Assembly (NCBI GenBank): GCA_014695255.1
Contig: JACJNX010000061.1
Location: forward strand, 248,001 to 312,000
Length of the DNA stretch: 64,000 bases
Direction of reading: 5' to 3'
DNA from: Cyanobacteria bacterium FACHB-63
Lineage (GTDB): Bacteria; Cyanobacteriota; Cyanobacteriia; Leptolyngbyales; Leptolyngbyaceae
The position numbers were made by a program, and so were the translations under genes. Below, in pieces: positions 27,790-36,515 of the stretch (its first letter is position 1; each line of letters opens with the position of its first letter). A model generated the notes under the pieces. It did no database searches, was not told where the DNA came from, and worked only from the letters and a program-made list of their open reading frames with translations.

Positions 27790-28257
27790 CTAGGTGTTTG
27801 GCTCGGTTTCCGGTTTAGGTTGCAGTTCCGCAGGCAGATCTACATTCCCGATCGAAGCTCGAATCGCTTGCGGCTCTCCCCAGGCAACGCGCTCCAATAA
27901 AGTTCGTGCGGCTCCTAACTCCTGCCCTTGAGCATCAAACAGTTCCGCCCAACCATCGTCGCCATCAGTACTCACATTCACCGCAAAAATGTCTTGATTC
28001 TGAATCTTCTCTCTTGAAACGGAGACCGAACCCCAATCTGCTGATTCAACTTGGTCGAAATAGTAATCGTAAGCTTCTAGAACCGAATGCGGCAGCGTTG
28101 ATCGTACCGTTTCATCGCTCAAATCCATTGGCATTGCAGCACTAGCTTGAAGCGACTGAACCCCCGCTTCTTCAGCCTTGTATGCTGCGGCTCTTTTGTT
28201 TGCCCAAAGTTCTCGAATCGTTTCTGTCCGATCGCTCCTCGTTTCATCCTGATTCAT
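27790..28257 (-). CDS. Hypothetical soluble protein
   Basis: 155 residues, acidic, without signal peptide or membrane segment. The central part (HSVLEAYDYYFDQVESADWG) is followed by a mixed beta region and a Pro-rich tail. No family recognised. It lies 13 bases downstream of the Uma2 gene on the same strand, so co-transcription is likely. Unbroken frame and typical codon use support a real gene. Confidence 0.6.
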   Translation of the reverse strand: MNQDETRSDRTETIRELWANKRAAAYKAEEAGVQSLQASAAMPMDLSDETVRSTLPHSVLEAYDYYFDQVESADWGSVSVSREKIQNQDIFAVNVSTDGDDGWAELFDAQGQELGAARTLLERVAWGEPQAIRASIGNVDLPAELQPKPETEPNT

Positions 28258-28270
28258 CTTGCAGCCTCAA

Positions 28271-28801
28271 TCATGCTAATAACTCATCCACAGCAACGCT
28301 GAATCCCTGCAATACTTTCTCAGTAGCTACAGTTTCGCCCAACGTTCTGAGAACCTGTCTGTCTGCTGTAATTACTAAAACATATTGACTCTCTGGAAAC
28401 ACGAGCCAGACTTCCCGACCCTGAGACGCTAGGTATTCACGAACCTTGGTAAAAACTTCTTCCGCCTCATCAGTAGGAGACATAATTTCAGCGATCAGTA
28501 GAAAGCTGTGAGGTAGAACCTTGAAATTTCCGTGTTGAGTAACGAGTGCAGGTGAAAGGTAAGCAACATCCGGACATCGGACTCTGCCAACTGTTCGACA
28601 AGGGGCTTCCGTGTAAACTTCTCCTCCTTGCTGGCTAGACTCCTGATAGTTCCCCCAATACCGAGCGAGCCTAGCTTGAATTCGTCCTGTCTTTGCGCTC
28701 ATCTCTTTTTTCTCGAATATCTGTCCGTCGATCCATTCGGTATGGTTGATCGGATTCTCTAAAAACGCTTCGAGTGACATTGAGGGGGCAGCGATCGCCA
28801 T
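28271..28801 (-). CDS. Uma2 family putative endonuclease (DUF820)
   Basis: 176 residues. The Uma2 fold is a PD-(D/E)xK-like nuclease. Seen here: HTEWIDGQIFEKKEMSAKTG near the start, the acidic motif RCPDVAYLSP (about residue 95), and IAEIMSPTDEAEEVFTKVRE followed by EVWLVFPESQYVLVI. These families are strongly expanded in cyanobacteria and their cellular role is unsettled. Likely active, as the acidic and lysine positions look intact. Confidence 0.85.
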   Translation of the reverse strand: MAIAAPSMSLEAFLENPINHTEWIDGQIFEKKEMSAKTGRIQARLARYWGNYQESSQQGGEVYTEAPCRTVGRVRCPDVAYLSPALVTQHGNFKVLPHSFLLIAEIMSPTDEAEEVFTKVREYLASQGREVWLVFPESQYVLVITADRQVLRTLGETVATEKVLQGFSVAVDELLA

Positions 28802-28815
28802 CTTCCTTCTCCTGA

Positions 28816-29862
28816 TTAGCTAATCTCACTATCCCAGCTTGGATTGCGCTTGATCACGATTTCGCGCTTATCCAACAGCGTGATCAATGCAGGCAGATCC
28901 GGTGATGCTCTACGGGTCAGCCCTAATTCTGCAACCGCTTGATCACAAGTTTTACCCTCAGTCATGCAGTAGGCAATTTCTTCAACCTCTGCCCAAGTTA
29001 AGTCACTTTGCACAAACGCTTTAGCGATCACGTTCAGTAAACTTTCCCAACGGTTGCCCTCAGCTTTAGTCAGCATCGTGTGTGGAATGTTGAGGGCACG
29101 ATCGAAGCAGTAGTACCAAGTCTTCGGTTGCTGCGGTAAAAGATTCTCAACCAAGGTTTCGTGATCCGGATTGCTCACGGCGCGATCGGTTTCGGTGGAA
29201 ATCACAAACATCGGCGGAGAAGCGGCAGTTTTCGATCGCTTCAACACCTCGCTGCCGAGGTCGAGAAACACTCGCAGATCCGGAAACGTGAAGCCTTTGT
29301 AACCGATCGGCTCTCCAGGTTCATCGTTTTGCCACTCAAAATAAGTGTTCAGCACTTTGACAAACAAATCGACGACTTTATTACTGCTGCTGAGATACGC
29401 CGCGAAGAGTAAAGCGCGATCGATTTGGCTAGCTTTTTCCAGTGCCAACCATGCCGCCAACGTTCCGCCGCCCGAAAGTCCACCGACCACAACTTCATTT
29501 CCGAAGCCTTGAGCGTGCTGAAACCACGAGAGCGCAAACTGCTTATAAACCTCTGCATCTTCTGGCAAGGGGGGTGGATTTTTTCCGTTCCAATCGCCTG
29601 CCTTACCATGCCCCGGCAAGCGTGGAATAATCACGTTATAGCCTGCCTGATAAAACACCCTCCCCATCGGCAAAAACTGATAAGGAGCGGCTGTAAACCC
29701 GTGAAAGAATAAACACACTTTCGGAGTCGGCGTAGAATGTAGCAAAAACTGCGATCGGCAACCCTCATTGCGTACCGGAAGCCGATTTTCTTGCAGTCTC
29801 GTCTGTAAAGGCAGCGAATTAGCGGAAACAGAATAGCCGATTTGAGTGAAAAAATTGGGCAT
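28816..29862 (-). CDS. Alpha/beta hydrolase
   Basis: 348 residues. HGFTAAPYQF supplies the oxyanion loop after strand 3; GGLSGGG (nucleophile S130) is the elbow; a late histidine (about 265) in NIPHTM could complete the triad. An extra C-terminal helical region of about 60 residues (WAEVEEIAYCMTEGKTCDQA) is unusual for a simple esterase. No signal peptide is obvious. Substrate unknown; carboxylesterase or lipase-like is the closest description. Confidence 0.8.
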   Translation of the reverse strand: MPNFFTQIGYSVSANSLPLQTRLQENRLPVRNEGCRSQFLLHSTPTPKVCLFFHGFTAAPYQFLPMGRVFYQAGYNVIIPRLPGHGKAGDWNGKNPPPLPEDAEVYKQFALSWFQHAQGFGNEVVVGGLSGGGTLAAWLALEKASQIDRALLFAAYLSSSNKVVDLFVKVLNTYFEWQNDEPGEPIGYKGFTFPDLRVFLDLGSEVLKRSKTAASPPMFVISTETDRAVSNPDHETLVENLLPQQPKTWYYCFDRALNIPHTMLTKAEGNRWESLLNVIAKAFVQSDLTWAEVEEIAYCMTEGKTCDQAVAELGLTRRASPDLPALITLLDKREIVIKRNPSWDSEIS

Positions 29863-29903
29863 GGCAACAGACAGGCAAACGATCGATTCAAGAGTGACCG
29901 TCT

Positions 29904-30797
29904 CTACATCATGAATTCTGAACCCACAATCATCGATCCAGTGCCTTCATCGGTAAAGATTTCGAGCAATAGCGAATGCGGCATTCGTCCATCGACAATG
30001 TGCGCCGCTTTCACCCCTTGTGCTAGCGATCGTACACAACAATTCACTTTTGGAATCATTCCCCCCGAAACGACACCTTCATCGATTAGTTTTCGCGCCT
30101 TCTGAATATCGAGACGCGGAATCAGCGTAGACGGATCTTTGTAGTCGCGCAAAATGCCTGCGGTATCGGTGAGCAAAATTAATTTCTCAGCTCCCAATGC
30201 GGCTGCAATTTCCCCTGCAACGGTGTCGGCATTGATGTTATATGCTTGACCGAACTCATCGGCTGACACACTCGAAACGACTGGAATGTGACCATCTTTC
30301 ACCAGCGTTTCTAGAATCTGAGGATTCACCCGTGTGACTTCTCCGACAAAACCAATCCCCTCTTCGTCACTCGGACGCGCTTCAAACAGTCCGCCATCTT
30401 TACCGCACAATCCTACAGCGGAACCCCCTGCTTGATTGATCAGCGCCACAATTTCTTTGTTAACGCGACCGACTAACACCATTTCCACGACATCCATTGT
30501 GGGGGCATCGGTGACACGCAAGCCATTCTTGAACTGAGCTTCGATGCCTAATTTATCTAGCCATGAGTTGATTTCAGGCCCACCCCCATGCACCAGAATC
30601 GGACGCAGCCCCACACACGCCATAAACACGACATCGCGAATCACTTTTTCTTTGAGGGTGCTGTCTTTCATTGCCGCACCGCCGTATTTCACGACGATCG
30701 TGCGTCCGGTGAACTGCTGAATGTAGGGGAGGGCTTCGCTGAGAATACGGACACGAGTTTCTGCCGAGTTGTCGTGGGAATCGCTGGGGTTGAGCAT
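29904..30797 (-). CDS. argB: N-acetylglutamate kinase
   Basis: 297 residues. Second step of arginine synthesis, phosphorylating N-acetyl-L-glutamate; in cyanobacteria it is activated by the PII protein and inhibited by arginine. Motifs: VVKYGGAAM (phosphate-binding lysine), [20 protein letters not shown], and [15 protein letters not shown] near the C-terminus. ATG at 30797 chosen; an in-frame TTG at 30818 would add 7 residues. Stands alone here, not next to other arg genes. Confidence 0.95.
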   Translation of the reverse strand: MLNPSDSHDNSAETRVRILSEALPYIQQFTGRTIVVKYGGAAMKDSTLKEKVIRDVVFMACVGLRPILVHGGGPEINSWLDKLGIEAQFKNGLRVTDAPTMDVVEMVLVGRVNKEIVALINQAGGSAVGLCGKDGGLFEARPSDEEGIGFVGEVTRVNPQILETLVKDGHIPVVSSVSADEFGQAYNINADTVAGEIAAALGAEKLILLTDTAGILRDYKDPSTLIPRLDIQKARKLIDEGVVSGGMIPKVNCCVRSLAQGVKAAHIVDGRMPHSLLLEIFTDEGTGSMIVGSEFMM

Positions 30798-30900
30798 GGA
30801 ACCAATCTTAAAGTGCAACTATTCTGATTTACGATCGCGTACTTTAACACCCGCAGATCGTGATCTAGATTACCTTTTGGTACAACTTAATCTTTTTTGC

Positions 30901-32880
30901 TCAAAGCTGCCGCATGACTTGAGGCAAGAAGGCGGGCGGAAGTTGCGATAGGGCTTGGGTTTGTCCCTGAATTCCTTCTCGCTCGTAGATTGCTTTAACG
31001 ATTTGACTAAACTGCGCGATCGCACTTGATTGAAAGTCGGGATGAGCTTCCCAACCTTGGGCGGCATACACTTGATGCCGGAGTGCATGATGTAAAAACT
31101 TCGTGCGCTCTGCCAACTCTAATTCACACTGGGTATCGATCGCGGCTTGATAGTAGGCAAGCCCGATATGGTGATGGGTGGCAGAAATGTCAAAGCTCAA
31201 AGGCGGCGCGTGATCGGTACTGGCAGCAGAAAGATATTGCACTGCACTGAGCGCTTCTTGATAAGCATCGATCGCGCACAGCAGGTAGATCGATCGCTCT
31301 TCGTTCTGTGTCGATTCTTGACTCGCAAGATGCCAATAAGCTGTGCCGAGATTGTTCTGTGTGGCAGCATAAGCAAGTGGAGCCGCTTCAAGGGTGCGAT
31401 AAATCAAAGCAACCCGATAAGCACCGATCGCCAACTGCAAAAACTCCTCTGCTTTTGCTAGTCCTTGTACCGCTTGTTCACAACGCGATAGGTTCCAATA
31501 GGCAGTACCGAGATTGTTTTGCAGCATTGCATAATGAAGCGGTTCCTGCTCTGGTGTGTAGTAGCGGAGCGCTTCGTTATAGGCATCAACCGCAGCTTGT
31601 AGATTCAGCATCGGGGATTGATGCTGCGCTAAGTTCCAAAACGCGGTGCCTAAGTTATTCTGTGTGGCAGCGTAGCGAGCGGGGTCAGTTTCAAACGATC
31701 GATACTGAATCGAAGCTTGATATGCCAAGACTGCGGCTCGCAAATTCTCTTCCGGTGATTCCTGACTCGCCAAATCGCTGTACACAGAACCCAGATTATT
31801 CTGAATCATTGCGTAAGTTTGCGGCTGAATCTCTGGATTGGTGCGATCGAGGGCAAACTGGTAGGCTTTCAGCGCTTTCTCTAAATTCGTCACCACTGAA
31901 CCGCTGCCGCTCCGCGCTTTGATCCAGTACAAATTGGCAATATCGTTCAGCAGATCGGGCACTTCGTCCGATTTCATATCGACTAGCTTCAACGCTTGCT
32001 CATAAGCGCGAATCACGATCGTTAAATGCTGAGCCGCAGGACGGCTTGGATCGAGTCGATCGCGATACCAGTCTCCGAGGTGGCGATACAGCGCTGCGAT
32101 CGCGTCGGCAGACGATCGCGCTTGATGCAACTCTTCGATCTGGTGCAGAATTCGCAGGGGTTCTGTATCAGGATGGCTGGATTCTAGAACTTGAGCCAGC
32201 GTCGCTTGATCGTCGAGATCGATCGTCTGCATCACCGCTGCCAGCACAAAGTCGGTTAGATCAGAATCGAGCTTAAATTTGCGGTAGCCGTTCGATGTTC
32301 CGTTGTTGCGTGGCGGAGTGGGATTCTGCCCGAACGGATCACCTTCAAACTCAAATAAACCCGTGTGCCACTGCCAGAATTCGGGTGCAGACTGCTGAAT
32401 GGCTCGACACCAAGGGCGCGTGACCCACAAAACCAGATTGAAGTCTAGCGTTGGGATTTGCTGAGCGATCGTCGAGAGCGAGTTTAAGAAGATGCGCTGA
32501 ATATAGACAGATTGGCGGGTTAAGCGATCGATGCCCGTCACTTGAAAACTCGGAGTTCCTATTCTGACAGCAGGCTGCTGCTGCTGAATCTGTTCGAGAA
32601 CATCAGGATTGTCTAAATTCAGCCCAAAGCTGGTAAAGCAGGTCGTGCTGCCATTCTGGAGCGGGTCGGTTGTAATGTCCGCTTCAAGCTGAGCCGCAAA
32701 CTGATTCCGTAGCGCGTTATCATCACAAACGGCAATCAAAACCTGCCGACGCAGATTCAGACTCAACGCCAGCCGTAAGCGGACATAGATCTGTTGGTTC
32801 AGGGTTGATGAACCTGGAGAGATGATCTCAGTCACAGGAATTTCTTGGGCGGAGTGACGATCGACAGCGGACATGAGCAT
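30901..32880 (-). CDS. Large TPR protein with an N-terminal degenerate ATPase-like region
   Basis: 659 residues. The first about 200 residues resemble the start of cyanobacterial AAA/STAND-type proteins (RRQVLIAVCDDNALRNQFAA, FNLVLWVTRPWCRAIQQSAP) but no Walker A lysine motif is visible. From about 270 to 600 there are many tandem TPR units, with the repeated theme AYAATQNNLGTAYWHLA and similar copies. It is probably a protein-interaction scaffold. Repeated NNLGTAYWNL/NNLGTAFWNL units mark recent internal duplication. Specific role unknown. Confidence 0.8.
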   Translation of the reverse strand: MLMSAVDRHSAQEIPVTEIISPGSSTLNQQIYVRLRLALSLNLRRQVLIAVCDDNALRNQFAAQLEADITTDPLQNGSTTCFTSFGLNLDNPDVLEQIQQQQPAVRIGTPSFQVTGIDRLTRQSVYIQRIFLNSLSTIAQQIPTLDFNLVLWVTRPWCRAIQQSAPEFWQWHTGLFEFEGDPFGQNPTPPRNNGTSNGYRKFKLDSDLTDFVLAAVMQTIDLDDQATLAQVLESSHPDTEPLRILHQIEELHQARSSADAIAALYRHLGDWYRDRLDPSRPAAQHLTIVIRAYEQALKLVDMKSDEVPDLLNDIANLYWIKARSGSGSVVTNLEKALKAYQFALDRTNPEIQPQTYAMIQNNLGSVYSDLASQESPEENLRAAVLAYQASIQYRSFETDPARYAATQNNLGTAFWNLAQHQSPMLNLQAAVDAYNEALRYYTPEQEPLHYAMLQNNLGTAYWNLSRCEQAVQGLAKAEEFLQLAIGAYRVALIYRTLEAAPLAYAATQNNLGTAYWHLASQESTQNEERSIYLLCAIDAYQEALSAVQYLSAASTDHAPPLSFDISATHHHIGLAYYQAAIDTQCELELAERTKFLHHALRHQVYAAQGWEAHPDFQSSAIAQFSQIVKAIYEREGIQGQTQALSQLPPAFLPQVMRQL

Positions 32881-33073
32881 TGCAAAGAGCGCTTGTCAAG
32901 CGCAGTATAAACGAGATACTGACTTCTTCGTCGAGTTTGGGTGATGCTCAGGATAAAACTGAGGTGGATGCAAAGATAGGATTCTGCAAATCTTCACGAA
33001 AAAACCAGGCGGCTCGTTCGATTAAGCGACCTGGCTCGTTCAAATTACTGTAACGCAAGCTTTTTCGACTATC

Positions 33074-33244
33074 TTAGGAAACGGCGATCGCGACAGCCAT
33101 CAAGCCGCCAATCAAAATCGCACCGCCCACCGCCAGAAGGATGTAGTTGCGCTTTTGGTTTTGGGTCGGCGGTTCTGCCTCGTACATCTTCGGCTCGATC
33201 GCAAAATTATTCAGCAAGCCACCCTCTTCCTTGACGTATCGCAT
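33074..33244 (-). CDS. psb34: Photosystem II assembly protein Psb34 (Ssl1498 family)
   Basis: 56 residues: MRYVKEEGGLLNNFAIEPKM, then a hydrophilic stretch, then one membrane helix (YILLAVGGAILIGGLMAV) near the end. The start closely resembles the EEGGxLNNFAxEPKxY pattern I recall for Ssl1498/Psb34, a single-span thylakoid protein bound to CP47 in photosystem II assembly intermediates. Named from remembered family pattern, so a database match should confirm it. Monocistronic. Confidence 0.82.
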   Translation of the reverse strand: MRYVKEEGGLLNNFAIEPKMYEAEPPTQNQKRNYILLAVGGAILIGGLMAVAIAVS

Positions 33245-33335
33245 GAGCAAATTTTCCCGTAGTGTTTTGTTAACTTTAACAAGCTGAGGGCAATTGCTCT
33301 CGACCTTAGGTATGAAAACTTAATATTTTTCCGAT

Positions 33336-33791
33336 TCATTCCTTCAGCGTTTTGAGCAGGTCGATGGGGCGAGCCGTTTGCACATTGGAGTACAGGCGCG
33401 GGTAATGCACAAAAATATAGTGTTCATACTCGTACCAGTGCATATCACTTTTTTCCTGGTTGCACAGTTGGCAAATCACCCACAGATTACGGAAATTCAT
33501 CGATAACCAGGGATATTGGGCGCGTGGCAGTTTGTGATCGATCGTTTTGCCGCCTCTGGTATTGAATTTGCGATCGCAGATTGGACAGTACAGATCTGAG
33601 TGTTCGTGTACCCAGTCGCGGCTTACTTGAGTGGTACCGCATTCGTAATCGCCATTGATGTAGCGCCAGTAGTCGAACTTGCGATAATTTTCAAAATCCT
33701 GTGCAGTGAGCTTGTGATATCGCTTTTTACCAATTTTGTCTGCTTGCTTAAATAATGCCTCTAGGTTTTGATCTTCCACAGCATTTCTCAC
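33336..33791 (-). CDS. HNH endonuclease, third gene of a compact operon
   Basis: 151 residues. CPIC (C69, C72), IDHKLPRA (D85, H86), NFRNLWVICQLCNQEKSD (N102, C107, C110, N111) form a complete zinc-stabilised HNH/beta-beta-alpha-metal site. The N-terminal 60 residues are helical and Lys/Tyr-rich, possibly contacting DNA or partners. It starts with GTG overlapping the stop of the upstream gene by one base (TAGTG), so it depends on that gene for translation. Could be a defence effector; no modification methylase is nearby. Confidence 0.82.
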   Translation of the reverse strand: MRNAVEDQNLEALFKQADKIGKKRYHKLTAQDFENYRKFDYWRYINGDYECGTTQVSRDWVHEHSDLYCPICDRKFNTRGGKTIDHKLPRAQYPWLSMNFRNLWVICQLCNQEKSDMHWYEYEHYIFVHYPRLYSNVQTARPIDLLKTLKE

Positions 33792-34198
33792 TAGGATTTG
33801 AGGGTTTTATAGGTCTTCTGATTTGACTTTTTGCGGGATTTTTTTGAGAAATCGATCGATTCCATCTCTGTATCTGGAAATTGTCGATCGATTTCGTCTG
33901 AAATTTCGTTTACGACTTCGGATAATTCTTGATTAAATGCTGCAATTTCTTCAGCAGTCTGATATTTACTACCGATGCGATCGGCTTCTAAAAATAAATC
34001 TTCCAGCGTTGAATCTTCGACTTCTAGAAGAAGCTGAATCTTTTGATAGAGCTGAATTACATTTTCCCAGCCTACATTTCTATAACCGTTTGCTTTGAGC
34101 CACTGGCGATCGTCCTTCTGCAACTTGACTCGGTTGTTTGAGTTCGATCGCTGTACCTCTCGGTAAGTCCTGCCTTCAAACGTTCTGGATTTGCTCAT
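33791..34198 (-). CDS. Unknown protein, middle gene of the HNH operon
   Basis: 135 residues from ATG at 34198, which has AGGAG 7 bases upstream, overlapping the end of the preceding gene. (An ATG at 34213 without a site is the alternative.) The N-terminus is basic (SKSRTFEGRTYREVQRSNSN); the middle is helical (WENVIQLYQKIQLLLEVEDS) and acidic; the tail is Lys/Ser-rich. No family recognised. Tight overlap on both sides implies that its product works with the coiled-coil protein and the HNH nuclease. Confidence 0.7.
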   Translation of the reverse strand: MSKSRTFEGRTYREVQRSNSNNRVKLQKDDRQWLKANGYRNVGWENVIQLYQKIQLLLEVEDSTLEDLFLEADRIGSKYQTAEEIAAFNQELSEVVNEISDEIDRQFPDTEMESIDFSKKSRKKSNQKTYKTLKS

Positions 34199-34209
34199 CG
34201 GTTCGCTCC

Positions 34210-34794
34210 TCATCCTAGCGTCCAGCTAAATAGACGAATCAGCGCTTTTCGGATCTCGTTGTCTTCGTATTTCAGCAGCATTTTCACATCTCTTGCTAAC
34301 CGCAATCGAATCTTATCGACAGTATTTTTGAGGTCTTTATTGTCTTTCATGAGTTGCTCGTTCGCGATCGTCAGTTCATCATTTCGACCCGTTAAATTCC
34401 CAACTTTAAGTGCTAATGTTTCATTCTCGGTTGATAAGGTTTTAACTTCGAGATTGAGCTTTACTTGTTCTTGTTCTAGCTGCAACCTTCTACTCTCAAG
34501 CGTCGTTTTAGAGGCTTCTAATGTTTGAATTGAATCTTCTAGTTTGTGATATTCTGCTTTGAGAGTTTCTAGCTTTCGTTCTGCCTGATTCTTCAGTCTT
34601 GAATAATAGGCATTGTTCTGACCTAAACTTGCATTCTTCTGTCCGTAAGATTGTACTAATTCAGTTACGCTTGATTCTTGAGCCAGCACAGATAAAAGCC
34701 GCTCACAGCTTTCTTTGCTTAGCTCCTGACTAATATTTTTGTTAATGCCATACGTATCTTTCAGAATGGTTTGAAGCTCAGCTTTCGATGCCAT
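34210..34794 (-). CDS. Coiled-coil protein, first gene of the HNH operon
   Basis: 194 residues. A helical N-terminal domain (SKAELQTILKDTYGINKNIS, to about 65) precedes a long coiled coil (about 68-180) rich in Glu, Lys and Leu (RLQLEQEQVKLNLEVKTLST). The C-terminal end (YEDNEIRKALIRLFSWTLG) is a short amphipathic segment. No ATPase motif, so it is not an SMC/Rad50. Probably an oligomeric scaffold or sensor for the downstream genes. Likely promoter in the 63 bases before 34794, after the thiG terminator. Confidence 0.75.
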   Translation of the reverse strand: MASKAELQTILKDTYGINKNISQELSKESCERLLSVLAQESSVTELVQSYGQKNASLGQNNAYYSRLKNQAERKLETLKAEYHKLEDSIQTLEASKTTLESRRLQLEQEQVKLNLEVKTLSTENETLALKVGNLTGRNDELTIANEQLMKDNKDLKNTVDKIRLRLARDVKMLLKYEDNEIRKALIRLFSWTLG

Positions 34795-34857
34795 GAGATG
34801 CTCTCAGGAAACAGATGAAATTCACTTTATTTTAGACACGCGATCGCGCCCATCAAA

Positions 34858-34898
34858 CACAAAACCTGAGCCAAAGCACCATGTCTTCGACTCAGGTT
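34858..34898 (-). terminator. Probable terminator of thiG
   Basis: On the minus strand AACCTGAG/CTCAGGTT (34863-34870 with 34891-34898) forms an 8-bp stem with a 20-base loop, followed by TTTTG. It separates thiG from the coiled-coil/HNH operon. Confidence 0.55.
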
Positions 34899-34917
34899 CA
34901 TCTAAATCAAAAAGAAA

Positions 34918-35745
34918 TTAAGCGTTAATTCTGCCCGTCATCGGAGAACTGGCGCTCGCGTAGGATTTCACCGGAATCCTGCCCGCTTGATATGCCAATC
35001 GTCCTGCAACCGTGGCAAGATTCATTGCCTGTGCCATTGCTGCGGGATTGGTTGCTTGTGCGATCGCGGTATTAATCAATAACGCATCGGCTCCCATTTC
35101 CATCGCTTGCGCTGCTTCGCTCGGTGTCCCGATTCCGGCATCGACGACCACCGGAATCTTCGCATTCTCGATAATGATCTGAATATTGGCGGTGTTGCGA
35201 ATGCCTTGACCAGAGCCGATCGGTGATCCTAACGGCATCACAGTTGCACATCCGACTTCTTCGAGACGCTTTGCCAGGAGCGGATCAGCATTGATGTAAG
35301 GAAGAACTGCAAAGCCTTCTTTTACCAACTGTTCCGCCGCTTCGAGCGTACCGATCGGGTCAGGCAACAGATACTTCGTGTCAGGAATCACTTCGAGCTT
35401 GACGAAATTATTGTCTTCTTGTCCCAATAGTTTCGCCATTTCTCGACCCAATCTTGCTACTCGGATCGCGTCTTCTGCGGTCTGACAGCCTGCGGTATTG
35501 GGCAGCATCCAAATTTTGCTCCAGTCGATCGCTTCTGCCAGTCCTTCATGTCCCGGCGCATTCGTTTGCACTCGTCGGACTGCCACCGTAACGATTTCAC
35601 AGCTACTCGCTGCAATACTCTGACGCATTTCATCAAAATTGCGATATTTTCCAGTGCCCGTCATCAGGCGAGAGTGAAATTTACGCCCCGCAATGATCAA
35701 ATCATCGTCCAAGGATTTTTCTAGGGGCTTGTCTAAAGTCTGCAT
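34918..35745 (-). CDS. thiG: Thiazole synthase ThiG
   Basis: 275 residues. Forms the thiazole of thiamin from 1-deoxy-D-xylulose 5-phosphate, dehydroglycine and ThiS thiocarboxylate. [15 protein letters not shown] near the start, Schiff-base lysine in [15 protein letters not shown], phosphate-binding [20 protein letters not shown]. In many cyanobacteria ThiG is the C-terminal half of a ThiO-ThiG fusion. Here it is a separate gene, with an MNT-HEPN pair between it and thiO. The N-terminal 18 residues may derive from the linker. Confidence 0.95.
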   Translation of the reverse strand: MQTLDKPLEKSLDDDLIIAGRKFHSRLMTGTGKYRNFDEMRQSIAASSCEIVTVAVRRVQTNAPGHEGLAEAIDWSKIWMLPNTAGCQTAEDAIRVARLGREMAKLLGQEDNNFVKLEVIPDTKYLLPDPIGTLEAAEQLVKEGFAVLPYINADPLLAKRLEEVGCATVMPLGSPIGSGQGIRNTANIQIIIENAKIPVVVDAGIGTPSEAAQAMEMGADALLINTAIAQATNPAAMAQAMNLATVAGRLAYQAGRIPVKSYASASSPMTGRINA

Positions 35746-35855
35746 ATCTTGTCGCCTCGATCGCGTACTGGTTGCGGATTTTCATTATGCCGAAAATCGC
35801 ACCGCCCCAACCTTGAGAAATTGCGAATTCTCCTGATCAGGAGCTGGCTAAAGAA

Positions 35856-36197
35856 TCACTGTCTAGCTGGAATAAGCTTTTCTAGAATGGCGACAAGTTC
35901 GGGCACAGCGATCTGCGTTGTGTCCCAGATTGCTTCAAGATCTAAATCATCGTATTCATGAATCAGGCGATTTCGCATCCCAATGATTTTAGACCAGGGA
36001 ATCTCTGAAAGCGTTGTTCTAGTCTCTGTTGAGATTCTACGAGCCGCTTCTCCAATAATTTCGATCTGACGAATCACTGCCGCTTGACGCATTAACTCAA
36101 GCTCAAACGTCTTCCAATCGACACCGGAAACAAAGTCCTGAGCTAGTTTTGCGGCATTTAGCATATCTAATAGATAGTTCAACTCACGAGGCTGCAT
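35856..36197 (-). CDS. HEPN-domain toxin (DUF86 type)
   Basis: 113 residues, all-helical. The RNase-type motif R(X4)H is present as RNRLIHEY (R75, H80), and the start MQPRELNYLLDMLNAAKLAQ is typical of DUF86/HepT proteins. HEPN toxins of this type are held inactive by an MNT nucleotidyltransferase that AMPylates the tyrosine after the motif (Y82 here). It overlaps the MNT gene by 14 bases. Confidence 0.87.
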   Translation of the reverse strand: MQPRELNYLLDMLNAAKLAQDFVSGVDWKTFELELMRQAAVIRQIEIIGEAARRISTETRTTLSEIPWSKIIGMRNRLIHEYDDLDLEAIWDTTQIAVPELVAILEKLIPARQ

Positions 36198-36513
36198 AGA
36201 TCACTTTCGCAGAATCGAGGATTGCTTTACGACGCAAGTAGTTTCGGCTACGCTCAATGCCGCGCCGACTGATCAAATCAACCTTGCGATCGAAGATCTT
36301 CTGAATTTCTTCTTCCATCTCAACGAGATCAAATAGTGTCCAGTGCGCCTCTTGATCAAAGGACACCAACACATCAATATCGCTTTCATTCGGTCGAAAA
36401 TCGTCCCGCAGCACAGAACCAAATAAAGCGAATTCCGTAATTTTCCAGCGTTGGCAAAACTGGATAATTTTCTCCTGGTCGAGCGCGATTTGAATGCCTT
36501 GAATGTTTTGCAT
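36184..36513 (-). CDS. MNT-type nucleotidyltransferase antitoxin
   Basis: 109 residues from ATG at 36513, 2 bases past the thiO stop. Minimal nucleotidyltransferase with the GSxxRxDFxxxSDIDxLV pattern: FALFGSVLRDDFRPNESDID (G32, S33, D45, D47). Partner of the HEPN toxin encoded next. The start is so close to thiO that it is probably translated from the thiO transcript, putting the pair under a housekeeping promoter. Confidence 0.87.
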   Translation of the reverse strand: MQNIQGIQIALDQEKIIQFCQRWKITEFALFGSVLRDDFRPNESDIDVLVSFDQEAHWTLFDLVEMEEEIQKIFDRKVDLISRRGIERSRNYLRRKAILDSAKVIYAAS

Positions 36514-36515
36514 TT

